A program made the translations under genes and the position numbers. Below the pieces are notes generated by a model. That model made no database searches, had not been told where the DNA came from, and saw nothing but the letters and a program-made list of their open reading frames with translations. Of a DNA stretch of 64,000 nt, positions 54,182 through 62,790 are shown in pieces; position 1 is the stretch's first letter; every line of letters starts with the position of its first letter. Source of the stretch: Veillonella sp. DNF00869 (GTDB lineage: Bacteria > Bacillota > Negativicutes > Veillonellales > Veillonellaceae); the NCBI RefSeq assembly GCF_001553345.1, contig NZ_KQ960771.1:366659-430658 (forward strand), written 5' to 3'.

Positions 54182-55036
54182 CTATCGCTGTGAATGTGCA
54201 GGGTCGAATAACTCTTTTAAAGCTTCTCCCAATCGATCAAAGAAAAATACCACAACCATTAATGTCATACCAGGGAAAAAGGCCAACCACCATAATCCTA
54301 AAGAGATATGACGAATCGATTCAGACAATATGATACCAATAGCTGGTAAGTCTAATGGTAACCCATAGCCTAAAAAGGTAATGCCAGCTTCATGCAAGAT
54401 AGCATGAGGAAACAATAACACAAGACCAATGATATATTGTGGTAAAACATGTGGCACAAAATGCTCTTTGGCAATACGGAAATAGGAATGACCATAATTA
54501 CGCGCTGCCAACACATATGGTTCTTTACGAAGTTGCATGACCTCTGCCCGTATCAATCGTGTTAAGCGAGCCCAATGTGTCGCCACCACACCGATGACAA
54601 CACCTTTCATTCCTCCCCCTAAGGACACAGAAATCATGAGGATTAGCAAAATATGCGGAACCCCCATACATAAATCAACAAGCCACAAGATAAAGGCATC
54701 TACTTTTCCACCAAAGGTAGCAGATAAAGTTCCTAGCACCAATGCTATACAAGAACTGACAAAAGCAGCCAATAATCCTACTTGAATACTAATCGATAGA
54801 CCTTTGATACAACGATATAGCATATCTCTTCCCATATGGTCAGTACCAAATATATATTGCAAGGACGGCTCTGCGTATTTATTGCCATAATTGATTGCAT
54901 AACTTTCTTCTGGCATAAGTGCCCCTGCAATGGTAATCAATACAAGGACAACAGATACAAAAGATGCTAACAGTAACATTTTTTTACGTCTTGTCCAAGA
55001 ATGAACAGTCGATACTTCTATTACATCGTCATTCAT
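54182..55036 (-). CDS. ABC permease of nickel/peptide transporter, NikC-like
   Basis: A 284-residue permease with about six helices. The N-terminal soluble region ends with YIFGTDHMGRDMLYRCIKGLSISIQVGL, the standard OppC/NikC signature (GTDxxGRD), and the coupling loop is EPYVLAARNYGHSYFRIAKEHFVPHV. It overlaps nikB-like by 4 bp (ATGA) and is 9 bp before the NikD-like ATPase gene. Confidence 0.9.
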   Translation of the reverse strand: MNDDVIEVSTVHSWTRRKKMLLLASFVSVVLVLITIAGALMPEESYAINYGNKYAEPSLQYIFGTDHMGRDMLYRCIKGLSISIQVGLLAAFVSSCIALVLGTLSATFGGKVDAFILWLVDLCMGVPHILLILMISVSLGGGMKGVVIGVVATHWARLTRLIRAEVMQLRKEPYVLAARNYGHSYFRIAKEHFVPHVLPQYIIGLVLLFPHAILHEAGITFLGYGLPLDLPAIGIILSESIRHISLGLWWLAFFPGMTLMVVVFFFDRLGEALKELFDPAHSQR

Positions 55037-56019
55037 ATCTCATGTCCCCCTTTCCTAATTTCTGGATTCACCACTGCATACAATATATTAGCAATTAAAT
55101 TGCCAACAAATACAAAAATGGCACTAAAAAATGAAATACCTAATAATAAAGGAACATCGCCTCGCAGGCCTGCCAGTGTCACCGCACTACCCAAACCAGG
55201 ATAGGAGAATACGACTTCTGTTAAAATGGCACCTCCGAATAATTCGGCAAAGGATGCAAAATGTAGTGTAATCGCTGGAATCATTACATTCCTCAACCCA
55301 TGTCGTAACACACGTTGCCACAGCGTTTCCCCTCTAGCTTCTGCAAATAACATATAATTAGTGCCTAAACAATCGATCATCTTTTGTCTCGTATGTAGAG
55401 TGATAGCAGATACACCCGTAACCGCTAAAGTTAATGCGGGTAAGACCACATGGTATAATCGCTCTGCCCATGTGACATCTGCCCCGATTTTACCAATGGG
55501 AGTGGATAAGGCAAAGGGAAACCATTGTAATTCCACTGCAAAAATAAATAGCACCACAATGCCTAACCAAAAGGTTGGTATAGATACGCACAACAAGGAA
55601 AACCCATTGATGATTTTATCAATCCATGTTCCCTCGTATACGCCACTGACGATACCAAAGAAAAACCCTACCAATCCAGCTAGTACCCATGAAAGCATCA
55701 TTAACAAAAGAGTTTCTTGGAACTTCTCAGCAATGACATTAATAACAGGTTCATTGTAAAGGAAGGAAACTCCCCAATTACCTTGTAACAAGTCTGCTGC
55801 CCAAATACAGTATCGTTCTACTGGTGGCTTATCAAATTGCCAGAAAGCAGCCATAGCCGCTTTTTGCTCCTCCGTCACAGATAATCCCGAAAAGTACGCA
55901 TCAATTGGATCAATCGGAGAAATAACTAAGAGCAAAAAGCTAACTACGCTGACAGCAAATATCAAAAGTACCACACGAATAAGTTGTTGTCTAATAAAAG
56001 ACCAAATTTGCTGATTCAT
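55033..56019 (-). CDS. ABC permease of nickel/peptide transporter, NikB-like
   Basis: A 328-residue permease of the OppB/NikB class with an N-terminal helix (LIRVVLLIFAVSVVSFLLL), an extracellular region PIDPIDAYFSG, the conserved NWGVSFLYNEPVINVIAEKF, and the coupling loop TNYMLFAEARGETLWQRVLRHGLRN. It lies 17 bp after the binding-protein gene. Pairs with the NikC-like permease. Confidence 0.9.
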   Translation of the reverse strand: MNQQIWSFIRQQLIRVVLLIFAVSVVSFLLLVISPIDPIDAYFSGLSVTEEQKAAMAAFWQFDKPPVERYCIWAADLLQGNWGVSFLYNEPVINVIAEKFQETLLLMMLSWVLAGLVGFFFGIVSGVYEGTWIDKIINGFSLLCVSIPTFWLGIVVLFIFAVELQWFPFALSTPIGKIGADVTWAERLYHVVLPALTLAVTGVSAITLHTRQKMIDCLGTNYMLFAEARGETLWQRVLRHGLRNVMIPAITLHFASFAELFGGAILTEVVFSYPGLGSAVTLAGLRGDVPLLLGISFFSAIFVFVGNLIANILYAVVNPEIRKGGHEI

Positions 56020-56036
56020 ATGTAATCCTTACTATA

Positions 56037-57629
56037 CTATTTCCATTGCCATTGAGAAAGATTTGCTATAATACCCATGCCTTGTCCACGTTGATTAACG
56101 CCTACATTACCTAGGTCTAGACCATCACGAACTAAATATGGAACGGATACATTGGCAATCCATAAATATGGTACATCTTCTTTTATACCTGTTTTTCCAT
56201 CCCATTGAGCCAACTTAAATTCTTTAATCGCTTCATCCCAGCTGTTAGCTGCCAATGCCGCATCAATATGAGCATCTACTGTTGGATTGCTATACATAGC
56301 TGGGTTATTAATTACGTTTTTACCAATTTGGGAACTATGGAAATACATGTAAAGAGACAATGGATTAAAGTCACTAGAATTCCAAATTGTAGGTACATTA
56401 CGAGCAATTTTACGAGCATCAGACCATGCCATAGATTCCGCAATCATATTGATGCCCAATTTTTTTGCATCCGCTGCTAGCGCTACTGCTGTATTATAAC
56501 GTTGTAAATCGTTGGAACGACCGGAAATTTTAAATTCAGCTTTTACGCCATTTTTTTCACGAATTCCATCACCATCTGTGTCTTTCCATCCAGCATCTTC
56601 AAGAATTTTTTTCGCTTCTTCTACACGATTATCTGTGATATTTAATTCTGGATTAACCCATGCTAGCTCTTTGGAATACATGTATGTTGGTTCACCAAAT
56701 CCATTCAATGCATTTTTGATAATTTCTGCACGATTAATACCAATATTTAAAGCTTTACGAATGGCTGGATCAGACGTAATATTATTACCTACTTTCATAC
56801 CATTTTCTTCACGTTCTGGTTGTGTTGGAAGATTCAATGTAAAAGAAGCTATAGTTTGCATCGTAAATACTTTCATATTATCTACTTTTGCATTCGCATA
56901 GTCAGAGTTCAAGAATAAAACATCCACTTGACCAGATTTAGCCGCTGCTACTGCAGCATCTTCAGCAATATTTAAAACTGTCACTTTTTTTAATTTTGGT
57001 TTTTCACCATAATAATATTCATTCGGTTCCATAATTAACTGTTGCTCTTTTTGGAATGCCACTACTTTCCATGGACCAGAACCAATTGGTTGTGAACCGT
57101 AAGTTTCTTTATTATACGCATGGGCTGGTACAATCCCCAATGTAGAAGTTATTTCAAGAAATGGAGACCAAGGTTTTTTCAATGTAAATTCTACCGTATA
57201 GTCATCTTTTGCCACGACTGATTCCATGAAAGTAAGATCTACATAGCCACCTGCCTTTTGTGCTGTTTCATAAGTAAATACAATATCTTTAGCTGTTAGT
57301 GGTTGACCATCAGAGAACTTAACATCATCACGAATTTTAAATGTATAATGCAAGCCATCTGGAGATATGGTTACATCTTTCGCTAAATCCATTTCCAGTT
57401 CTTTTTTATCATTTCTTGTATATAACGCAGAGTGGAATGGATCCGCAGCCCACATACCCCATCCACTAGTAGGGTCATAACCACCATTAATCATATATTT
57501 CCCCATGGAAATAACAATTTCTCCCTTGGCTGCACGATCAGCTCTCGCCTGATCTGTATTGCCACCGCAACCAGCAATCATTAAAAATGCCATAATCGTG
57601 GTTACAAGCATAAATAATCTTTTTAACAT
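56037..57629 (-). CDS. Family 5 solute-binding lipoprotein, NikA/OppA-like
   Basis: A 530-residue lipoprotein: signal with lipobox MIAGCGGN (Cys about residue 21) and a SBP_bac_5 domain. Family marks are DGLHYTFKIRDDVKFSDGQPLTAKDIVFTYE near residue 90 and IRKALNIGINRAEIIKNALNGFGEPTYMY near 300. It catches the substrate outside the inner membrane. The short NikE-like ATPase and gene order A-B-C-D-E resemble nickel or metallophore importers, but peptide transport is equally possible from sequence. First gene of the operon. Confidence 0.85.
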   Translation of the reverse strand: MLKRLFMLVTTIMAFLMIAGCGGNTDQARADRAAKGEIVISMGKYMINGGYDPTSGWGMWAADPFHSALYTRNDKKELEMDLAKDVTISPDGLHYTFKIRDDVKFSDGQPLTAKDIVFTYETAQKAGGYVDLTFMESVVAKDDYTVEFTLKKPWSPFLEITSTLGIVPAHAYNKETYGSQPIGSGPWKVVAFQKEQQLIMEPNEYYYGEKPKLKKVTVLNIAEDAAVAAAKSGQVDVLFLNSDYANAKVDNMKVFTMQTIASFTLNLPTQPEREENGMKVGNNITSDPAIRKALNIGINRAEIIKNALNGFGEPTYMYSKELAWVNPELNITDNRVEEAKKILEDAGWKDTDGDGIREKNGVKAEFKISGRSNDLQRYNTAVALAADAKKLGINMIAESMAWSDARKIARNVPTIWNSSDFNPLSLYMYFHSSQIGKNVINNPAMYSNPTVDAHIDAALAANSWDEAIKEFKLAQWDGKTGIKEDVPYLWIANVSVPYLVRDGLDLGNVGVNQRGQGMGIIANLSQWQWK

Positions 57630-57986
57630 AACGTACGCCCTTTCAAAAATAAAATATTTATACCCTAAACTTAAAACCTATATCCTCCTTTCGAATAAAA
57701 CATAATGATTAAACGGATATATAATTAATCATCTTTATAAAAAATCCATAGTGCACCTATCGTATAAAAAAGATACCCTCTTCTTATATAAATTAGGTAA
57801 CCACTATTGATTACAAACATCATAAAACAACTTTAGATATATTCTAAAAGACTTTATGAATTAAAACTTTCTAATATCTTATCAGTTCTTTCACCTATAT
57901 GTAGTTATCTTTAATCTTACAATACACGATCGTCATTCGTCAAATGACTTTTGGTTATACGTGAGAAATAAATATATTCTCAAATT
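57630..57986. other. Intergenic region upstream of the Nik/Opp operon
   Basis: About 350 bp of AT-rich DNA, no gene seen. A dyad ATGATTAA (57705-57712) and TTAATCAT (57725-57732) with 12-bp spacing lies about 75-105 bp before the operon start and could be an operator. A GTCATT/AATGAC hairpin lies near 57935. I found no NiCo or cobalamin riboswitch pattern and no NikR GTATGA-N16-TCATAC site. Confidence 0.35.
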
Positions 57987-58062
57987 AAAAGAAACATAAG
58001 TAGTATAAAAGACCATCTATAAATATATATACACGCATCCATATACTAACTTATGTTTCTTC
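57987..58062 (-). terminator. Long-looped hairpin with AAGAAACATA arms, copy 2
   Basis: Arms AAGAAACATAAGTAGTATA and TATACTAACTTATGTTTCTT pair with one bulge around a loop of about 35 nt. It is 20 bp after the stop of the small membrane protein gene and is followed on the minus strand by TTTTAATTT. It shares the outer arm and an ATCCAT in the loop with copy 1 at 49729-49798. Confidence 0.65.
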
Positions 58063-58082
58063 TCTACTTGATTGACATATTA

Positions 58083-58322
58083 CTACTTTTTCTTTCCAAA
58101 GAAAAAGGATACTACAGCAATCACGATAATTGCACCTAATACAGATGGGATTAAAGCCATCCCAGCTAAACTCGGACCCCAAGTACCAAAAATTGCTTGT
58201 CCCACAGAAGAACCTATTAAGCCTGCAATAATTCTAGTAATAATACCCATAGATCCAGCTTTTTTAGTAATTTTACCTGCAATAAATCCAATCAATCCAC
58301 CAATAATACATGACCAAATCAT
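58083..58322 (-). CDS. GlsB/YeaQ/YmgE-family stress membrane protein
   Basis: A 79-residue protein with three hydrophobic, Gly-rich helices: IIGGLIGFIAGKITKK, IITRIIAGLIGSSVGQAIFG and LIPSVLGAIIVIAVVSFFFG, ending KKK. This is the transglycosylase-associated (GlsB) family, often induced by stress; its biochemical role is unknown. Single gene with AAAGGAGGGG site and its own terminator. Confidence 0.88.
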   Translation of the reverse strand: MIWSCIIGGLIGFIAGKITKKAGSMGIITRIIAGLIGSSVGQAIFGTWGPSLAGMALIPSVLGAIIVIAVVSFFFGKKK

Positions 58323-58494
58323 ACTACCCCTCCTTTATAAAATGTATATATTTATATGAAAGCACTATACTTAGTAGCTTCTGTAATAAAGATCTCAATT
58401 GTATTCTACATCAACTGTGATGATTAATCAAATTCGCTTCCCTCGAACTCTTGGACATCCCTGACATGGGCCGATCTAATACTTACTGCATCAC

Positions 58495-59874
58495 TTAGCT
58501 CCTTGTCAGCAGCACCACAGCTTCTGTATGATACGTCTGCGGGAACATATCTACTGGTTGAACTTTCACCAATTGGTAGCCCTGTTTTGTCAGTATTTCT
58601 ATATCTCGTGCCATGGAGGATGGGTTACAAGACACGTACACTATCCGTTCTGGCCCCATCCCAACAGCAGCATGTAATACATCTTCTTTGCAGCCTGCAC
58701 GGATGGGATCGAATACAATCACATCTGGCTTAATGCCTTGTTTATACAACTTAGGCATTTCCACCGCTGCATCGCCTACGATAAATTCTGTATTATCGTA
58801 TCCATTTCGTTCTGCATTCTTTTTCGCATCTTTGATGGCAGGCTCAACGATTTCAATTCCAATGACATGTTTTGCTTTGTGAGCCAAGAACAAAGAAATA
58901 GTTCCTGTTCCACAATACGCATCTATCACCGTTTCACGGCCTTTCAAGTCCGCAAATTCCAAAGCTGTATCATAGAGTACCGTGGTTTGTTCTGGATTCA
59001 CTTGAAAGAAGGAATGCGGTGACAACTGAAAGGATAAATCTTTAATATAATCCGTAATTTGGTCTTTTCCATAAATGGTACGATTCGTAGGTCCTAAGAT
59101 CACATTCGTTTGTTTCGGATTGTGATTCACTACGATGGATGTCACTTGTGGTAAAGCCTGTACAATCTGATTCACTAATTCTTGCTCCTGCGGAATACTA
59201 GCTGTACGGCTTACGAGAATAACCATCCATTCGTCTTTGCCAATCCGCCCTATAACATGACGAATCACACCTCTTTCGGTATGCTCATCATAAGGCTCGA
59301 TACCTAATTCATTCATAGCCTCGTAGCAAACTTTACGAATCTCATCATTGCCTACATCTTGAATAGGGCAATGTTCATGGTTAATGATGCTATGGGATCC
59401 CTTTTGGTAAAATCCCATACGAATTTTATCTACGGTTCCACCTACAGGCATTTGCATCTTATTCCGATATCTCCATGGTTCTTCTGGCCCTATGCAAGGT
59501 AATACTAACTCTGGGTCACATTTAGCAATCCGTTCGATAACGGCTTTCACAGATTCTGTTTTTAGTCGTAATTGTTCTGTATAGGACGCATGTTGTAATT
59601 GGCAGCCCCCACAATTGCCATATACCTCACATTGCGGGTCCACTCGCTCTGCAGATGGTGTGAGCACCTCTACAATATCTCCTACAGCATAATTCTTTTT
59701 GACTATAGTAATCTTCACTTGCACCGCTTCATTCGGTAAAGCATAGGGCACAAATACTGTAAACCCTTCGTATCTGCCTACCCCTTCGCCACTACTGCCG
59801 GTGCCGCGAATCTCTATCGTATATGTATGTCCAACGCACACCGGTGCTTTCTGTTGTTTCTTCTTCTCACTCAT
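58495..59874 (-). CDS. rlmD: 23S rRNA (uracil-C5)-methyltransferase, RlmD/RlmCD family
   Basis: A 459-residue SAM-dependent enzyme. An N-terminal TRAM domain (about 10-70, EIRGTGSSGEGVGRYEGFTVFV) precedes a [4Fe-4S] motif CEVYGNCGGCQLQH (with an upstream Cys), then the methyltransferase fold with FFQVNPEQTTVLYD, VIDAYCGTGTISLFLA, FDPIRAGCKEDVL and the nucleophile region VYVSCNPSSMARD, where Cys attacks uracil. It modifies U1939 and possibly U747 of 23S rRNA. AAGGA site; single gene. Confidence 0.92.
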   Translation of the reverse strand: MSEKKKQQKAPVCVGHTYTIEIRGTGSSGEGVGRYEGFTVFVPYALPNEAVQVKITIVKKNYAVGDIVEVLTPSAERVDPQCEVYGNCGGCQLQHASYTEQLRLKTESVKAVIERIAKCDPELVLPCIGPEEPWRYRNKMQMPVGGTVDKIRMGFYQKGSHSIINHEHCPIQDVGNDEIRKVCYEAMNELGIEPYDEHTERGVIRHVIGRIGKDEWMVILVSRTASIPQEQELVNQIVQALPQVTSIVVNHNPKQTNVILGPTNRTIYGKDQITDYIKDLSFQLSPHSFFQVNPEQTTVLYDTALEFADLKGRETVIDAYCGTGTISLFLAHKAKHVIGIEIVEPAIKDAKKNAERNGYDNTEFIVGDAAVEMPKLYKQGIKPDVIVFDPIRAGCKEDVLHAAVGMGPERIVYVSCNPSSMARDIEILTKQGYQLVKVQPVDMFPQTYHTEAVVLLTRS

Positions 59875-60012
59875 CTATATATCCTTATACACAATGTAAT
59901 CGTTTGTATCAATGTATTTCCTTTTATTATATCATTTTTTATGTCTTCTTAATACGGATTCTAACATCATCGTTAGTAAAAGCAACTCATTTTGCCCTAT
60001 AACCTGATCTTC

Positions 60013-60057
60013 TCAAAAAAGAAAAAGCATACAGCCTCCATCATGGAAACTGTATGC
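60013..60057 (-). terminator. Terminator after the TerC gene
   Basis: Arms GCATACAG / CTGTATGC with an inner TCCA/TGGA stem; TTTTTCTTTTTT follows on the minus strand. Confidence 0.85.
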
Positions 60058-60136
60058 CTATGTATCACACTTCTTTTTCAAAACTAGTATGTCTTATGTT
60101 CTAGTGTATTGAGCTGTTACTTTCACCAATACCAGT

Positions 60137-60796
60137 TTATTTCACTAAACGATTGCGAATGATCGCTGCTCCTAATACCAATACGACACATCCAACATGG
60201 AATGGTAAACTATATGGTTCAATATATGGTGCTGCCATTGGATCATGTTGAATCATGCTAGCAGAGACCCATCCTAGGATACCACCACCTGCGTATAGAA
60301 TAACAGGGAATTTATCAATCAGTTTTACAAAGATAGTACTGCCCCAAACAATAATTGGCACTGTTACTAACATACCAGCTACTACTAGCCCAAAATGACC
60401 TTCTGCTGCTGCCACAACGCCTAGCACATTATCGATGCCCATCACACCATCAGCAATGATAATCGTAGCAATAGCGCCCCAGATATTATCTTTTGCCTCA
60501 ATATTGTGTTCATTATCGCCATCTTTCAATAAGGAATAGCCAATCCAAAGCAACATAATCCCACCAACAATGCGTAATGCAGGAATATTATCTAAAGCTT
60601 CAATAAACAAAATGGCCATCACTAGACGCAAAACAATTGCCCCTGCTGTGCCCCAGAAAATAGCACGTTTACGCAAATGTTCCGGCAAGTTTTTAGCTGC
60701 CATACCAATAACGATAGCATTATCGCCAGCCAATAATATATCAATAATAATAATTTGTAAAATTGCTAATAACCCTTGTGTTGATGTAATATCCAC
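60137..60796 (-). CDS. TerC/YjbE-family integral membrane protein
   Basis: A 219-residue protein with about seven helices. The TerC signature appears in QIIIIDILLAGDNAIVIGMAAKNLP and again in IIIADGVMGIDNVLGVVAAAEGH, the two Asp-containing segments thought to handle metal. YjbE/YceF-type relatives export manganese or supply it to secreted enzymes. I start at GTG 60796 because AGGAGG lies 5 nt upstream; an ATG one codon earlier is too close. A promoter lies at 60833-60860; no yybP-ykoY riboswitch fits in the short leader. Confidence 0.87.
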   Translation of the reverse strand: MDITSTQGLLAILQIIIIDILLAGDNAIVIGMAAKNLPEHLRKRAIFWGTAGAIVLRLVMAILFIEALDNIPALRIVGGIMLLWIGYSLLKDGDNEHNIEAKDNIWGAIATIIIADGVMGIDNVLGVVAAAEGHFGLVVAGMLVTVPIIVWGSTIFVKLIDKFPVILYAGGGILGWVSASMIQHDPMAAPYIEPYSLPFHVGCVVLVLGAAIIRNRLVK

Positions 60797-60832
60797 CATA
60801 TCCTCCTATATTTACTACTTAGAATACATTTT

Positions 60833-60860
60833 ATTATAGCATAGGGAACCCATAAAACAA
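60833..60860 (-). promoter_or_regulatory. Predicted promoter of the TerC gene
   Basis: On the minus strand TTGTTT (60860-60855), 16 bp, TATAAT (60838-60833). The -35 coincides with the U-tract of the preceding terminator, leaving a leader of about 30 nt. Confidence 0.5.
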
Positions 60861-60891
60861 AGGATAGCCAATTCTCTGAATCAGCTATCCT
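60855..60891 (-). terminator. Terminator after the 3D-domain protein gene
   Basis: Arms AGGATAGC / GCTATCCT (8 bp) with a 15-nt loop, followed on the minus strand by TTTGTTTT. Confidence 0.7.
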
Positions 60892-60999
60892 CTATATTAG
60901 TAACAACTAAATTACTCTAGTTCCTACCTCTTTATTTTTGTGTAATAACACGTTTGCAATTAGATGTTCTTTCTGTTTTACAACAAATCAATGACTTCT

Positions 61000-61803
61000 C
61001 TAATCTAAAATATATACTTTTACTGTTCGACGACCAAATTGGATGGCCTCATTATAGCTATCCATAGCCAAATCAATGCGATGACCTATAATAGCACCAC
61101 CTGTATCATCCGCTACAGCATAACCATATCCTTCCACATACACTTCTGTTCCTAATGGAATTACATTAGGATCTACCGAAACATACCCACGGCGAAGTGC
61201 GTTGCCTCTAGCTGTATGTGTACCAGATTCATAACTTGAATAGGCACTAGCTTCCATTTCTAATGTTTTTTTATAGCTTGTTGGTTTGCCTCGTTTGATA
61301 GATAATTTTGACCATGTAGCACTATCAACAGTTCCTGTCACTGGTAATCCATAATGACGCTGGAAACGAATCAAAGCTTCTTTAGTTCCATCCCCAAAGA
61401 CACCATCAACAGCTCCAGGAGAAAATCCACTATCTACTAATTTAAGTTGTACTTCTTCTATGTTGCGACCACGATCACCAAACCGTGATACTTCTACACT
61501 ACGGGTATTTCGAGATGCTTGTTGCCCCTCAAAGTGTTTTTGATTCTCTAGTAAAGCACGTATTGTTTCTTTACCTACTCTACCGTCTGGAGTTAACCCG
61601 TGTTCTTTCTGAAAGACGAGTACTGCGTATTCTGTATTATTCCCAAACACACCATCTGCTGTATCAAGCAAATAGCCTTGGGCTACTAACAACGCTTGTA
61701 ACTCTTCTACCTCTTTTCCGCGATCACCACGTCCTGATGTTGCCAAAGCTGTCACCATGGTACATACCAACAGGAGAATCGCTAGGAGAGTTATTTTTTT
61801 CAC
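61000..61803 (-). CDS. Secreted protein with two peptidoglycan-binding domains and a 3D domain
   Basis: A 267-residue secreted protein. A signal peptide (about 1-22) precedes two PG_binding_1 repeats (GKEVEELQALLVAQGYLLDT...VFQKEHGL near 30-85; GRNIEEVQLKLVDSGFSPGA...FQRHYGLPVTG near 110-170). At the C-terminus lies a 3D (Asp-Asp-Asp) domain with MEASAYSSYES, VDPNVIPLGTEVYVEGYGYAVADDTGGAI and HRIDLAMDSYNEA. This is the catalytic domain of stationary-phase lytic enzymes such as YocH and of MltA. It probably trims peptidoglycan. I start at GTG 61803, 6 nt after GAGGTG; the GTG 9 bp earlier overlaps that site. Confidence 0.88.
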   Translation of the reverse strand: MKKITLLAILLLVCTMVTALATSGRGDRGKEVEELQALLVAQGYLLDTADGVFGNNTEYAVLVFQKEHGLTPDGRVGKETIRALLENQKHFEGQQASRNTRSVEVSRFGDRGRNIEEVQLKLVDSGFSPGAVDGVFGDGTKEALIRFQRHYGLPVTGTVDSATWSKLSIKRGKPTSYKKTLEMEASAYSSYESGTHTARGNALRRGYVSVDPNVIPLGTEVYVEGYGYAVADDTGGAIIGHRIDLAMDSYNEAIQFGRRTVKVYILD

Positions 61804-61833
61804 GATGTTCACCTCATATCTAAATGCTTATAC

Positions 61834-61862
61834 ATTTTACCATTTTTTGGGACATACGTCAA
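61834..61862 (-). promoter_or_regulatory. Predicted promoter of the 3D-domain protein gene
   Basis: On the minus strand TTGACG (61862-61857), 17 bp, TAAAAT (61839-61834). The leader would be about 25 nt. Confidence 0.65.
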
Positions 61863-62163
61863 AAAAACAGGGCTTTTTTAACACTTTAACACCACTTAGT
61901 ACCTATTTTTATCACATTTTTCCCACATATAGTATAAATCACTCCCCATAGGAAATACCACCTACTATATATGTACACTAAAAATGTTAGTTTTCCTCAA
62001 TTTCTATAGTAAATATGCATAAAAATGGAGTTGCTATACTAAATTGGTATAATAGATCATTTCAATATGATGTGATACAAAAATTTTACATATTAAAATA
62101 ATCATAATAAATAATATTTTAAAATTGAAGAAGTTAGAATTATATCTTGAAAAATAATTATAA
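61863..62163. other. AT-rich intergenic stretch, no gene seen
   Basis: About 300 bp between the 3D-protein promoter and the SemiSWEET terminator. No ORF of coding character, hairpin with U-tract or repeat is evident. GC content is visibly lower than in neighbouring genes. Confidence 0.3.
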
Positions 62164-62165
62164 CA

Positions 62166-62208
62166 AAAAAGCTCACTAAAATGACTAATCATCATTCAAA
62201 TGAGCTTT
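62166..62208 (-). terminator. Terminator after the SemiSWEET gene
   Basis: Arms AAGCTCA / TGAGCTT with inner ATGA/TCAT pairing; TTTTTT follows on the minus strand. Confidence 0.8.
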
Positions 62209-62236
62209 TCACAATACATCTTTAAAATGAGATTAT

Positions 62237-62494
62237 TTAAAATGCCGTAATGGTTGCAAGCAATCCAAAGATAATTCCCGGCAAGTTTGCTACTGCCAAA
62301 GGATAGTCCTTTTTTTCTTTTAAAAGTCCGTAACTTGCCCATATGATACAGTTAATCGTCGCTGCCAAGGGCTGCAGAAAAAATGTTTTATTCCCATCCA
62401 AGTTTCCCATGATTTGCGGAACATAAGACACATACATCATTACTGAAAGGAATGTTCCAAGCCATCCTAACATTTTTAAATTTTTTTCACTCAT
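62237..62494 (-). CDS. SemiSWEET/PQ-loop family small transporter
   Basis: An 85-residue protein with three membrane helices, the unit of the SWEET/PQ-loop fold. LGWLGTFLSVMMYVSYVPQIMGN contains the conserved PQ motif in helix 1 and the Asn-Trp/Asn-Cys region LAATINCIIWASYGLLK is in helix 2-3. Bacterial SemiSWEETs work as dimers and move sugars across the membrane. It is a single gene between AT-rich spacers next to a transposase remnant, so it may have been acquired. GAGGGAAG site. Confidence 0.87.
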   Translation of the reverse strand: MSEKNLKMLGWLGTFLSVMMYVSYVPQIMGNLDGNKTFFLQPLAATINCIIWASYGLLKEKKDYPLAVANLPGIIFGLLATITAF

Positions 62495-62586
62495 TCTATT
62501 ATCTTCCCTCTTATAAGATCAATTAACTTAAATATTTTAGTAGTATATCACAAAATGTTAGGAAATCAATACTTAAATTTAAGTTT

Positions 62587-62709
62587 TTATATAATATCTA
62601 TGAAGTAGTCAAACATTTGTGACACAACCCTAAACTTTCTGGTATGGAATCTCTCCCCATCAATCTTATGACTTCGCTCTATCTTTCCATTTTGCCACGG
62701 TGAAAATAA
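62587..62709 (-). pseudogene. Remnant of an IS transposase (DDE, integrase-core type)
   Basis: Translating the minus strand from 62709 gives LFSPWQNGKIERSHKIDGER then FHTRKFRVVSQMFDYFIDII and a stop at 62589-62587. The SPWQNGKxERSHxxDGExF block is the C-terminal signature of rve-type DDE transposases (IS3/IS481-like), holding the last catalytic Glu. Only about 40 codons remain; no start, no upstream DDE residues and no terminal repeats are found nearby. It marks an old insertion between the SemiSWEET and binding-protein genes. Confidence 0.75.
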
Positions 62710-62716
62710 ACCTAAT

Positions 62717-62752
62717 AAAACCGTAGTAAAAGTGTCCTTTTACTACGGTTTT
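62717..62752. terminator. Bidirectional terminator after the iron-type binding protein gene
   Basis: Perfect arms AAAACCGTAGTAAAAG / CTTTTACTACGGTTTT (16 bp) with a 4-nt loop, and T-rich exit on either strand. Confidence 0.9.
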
Positions 62753-62790
62753 AATATAGAGTCAACAGGAACTATTTGCTACTATTGCCA

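Noticed and set aside
57630..58082. NiCo riboswitch or NikR operator upstream of the Nik/Opp operon
   Set aside because: No matching RNA core and no GTATGA-N16-TCATAC dyad, so nickel specificity is not supported by regulation.
60800..60999. yybP-ykoY manganese riboswitch before the TerC gene
   Set aside because: The predicted leader is only about 30 nt and the preceding bases are a terminator; there is no room for the aptamer.
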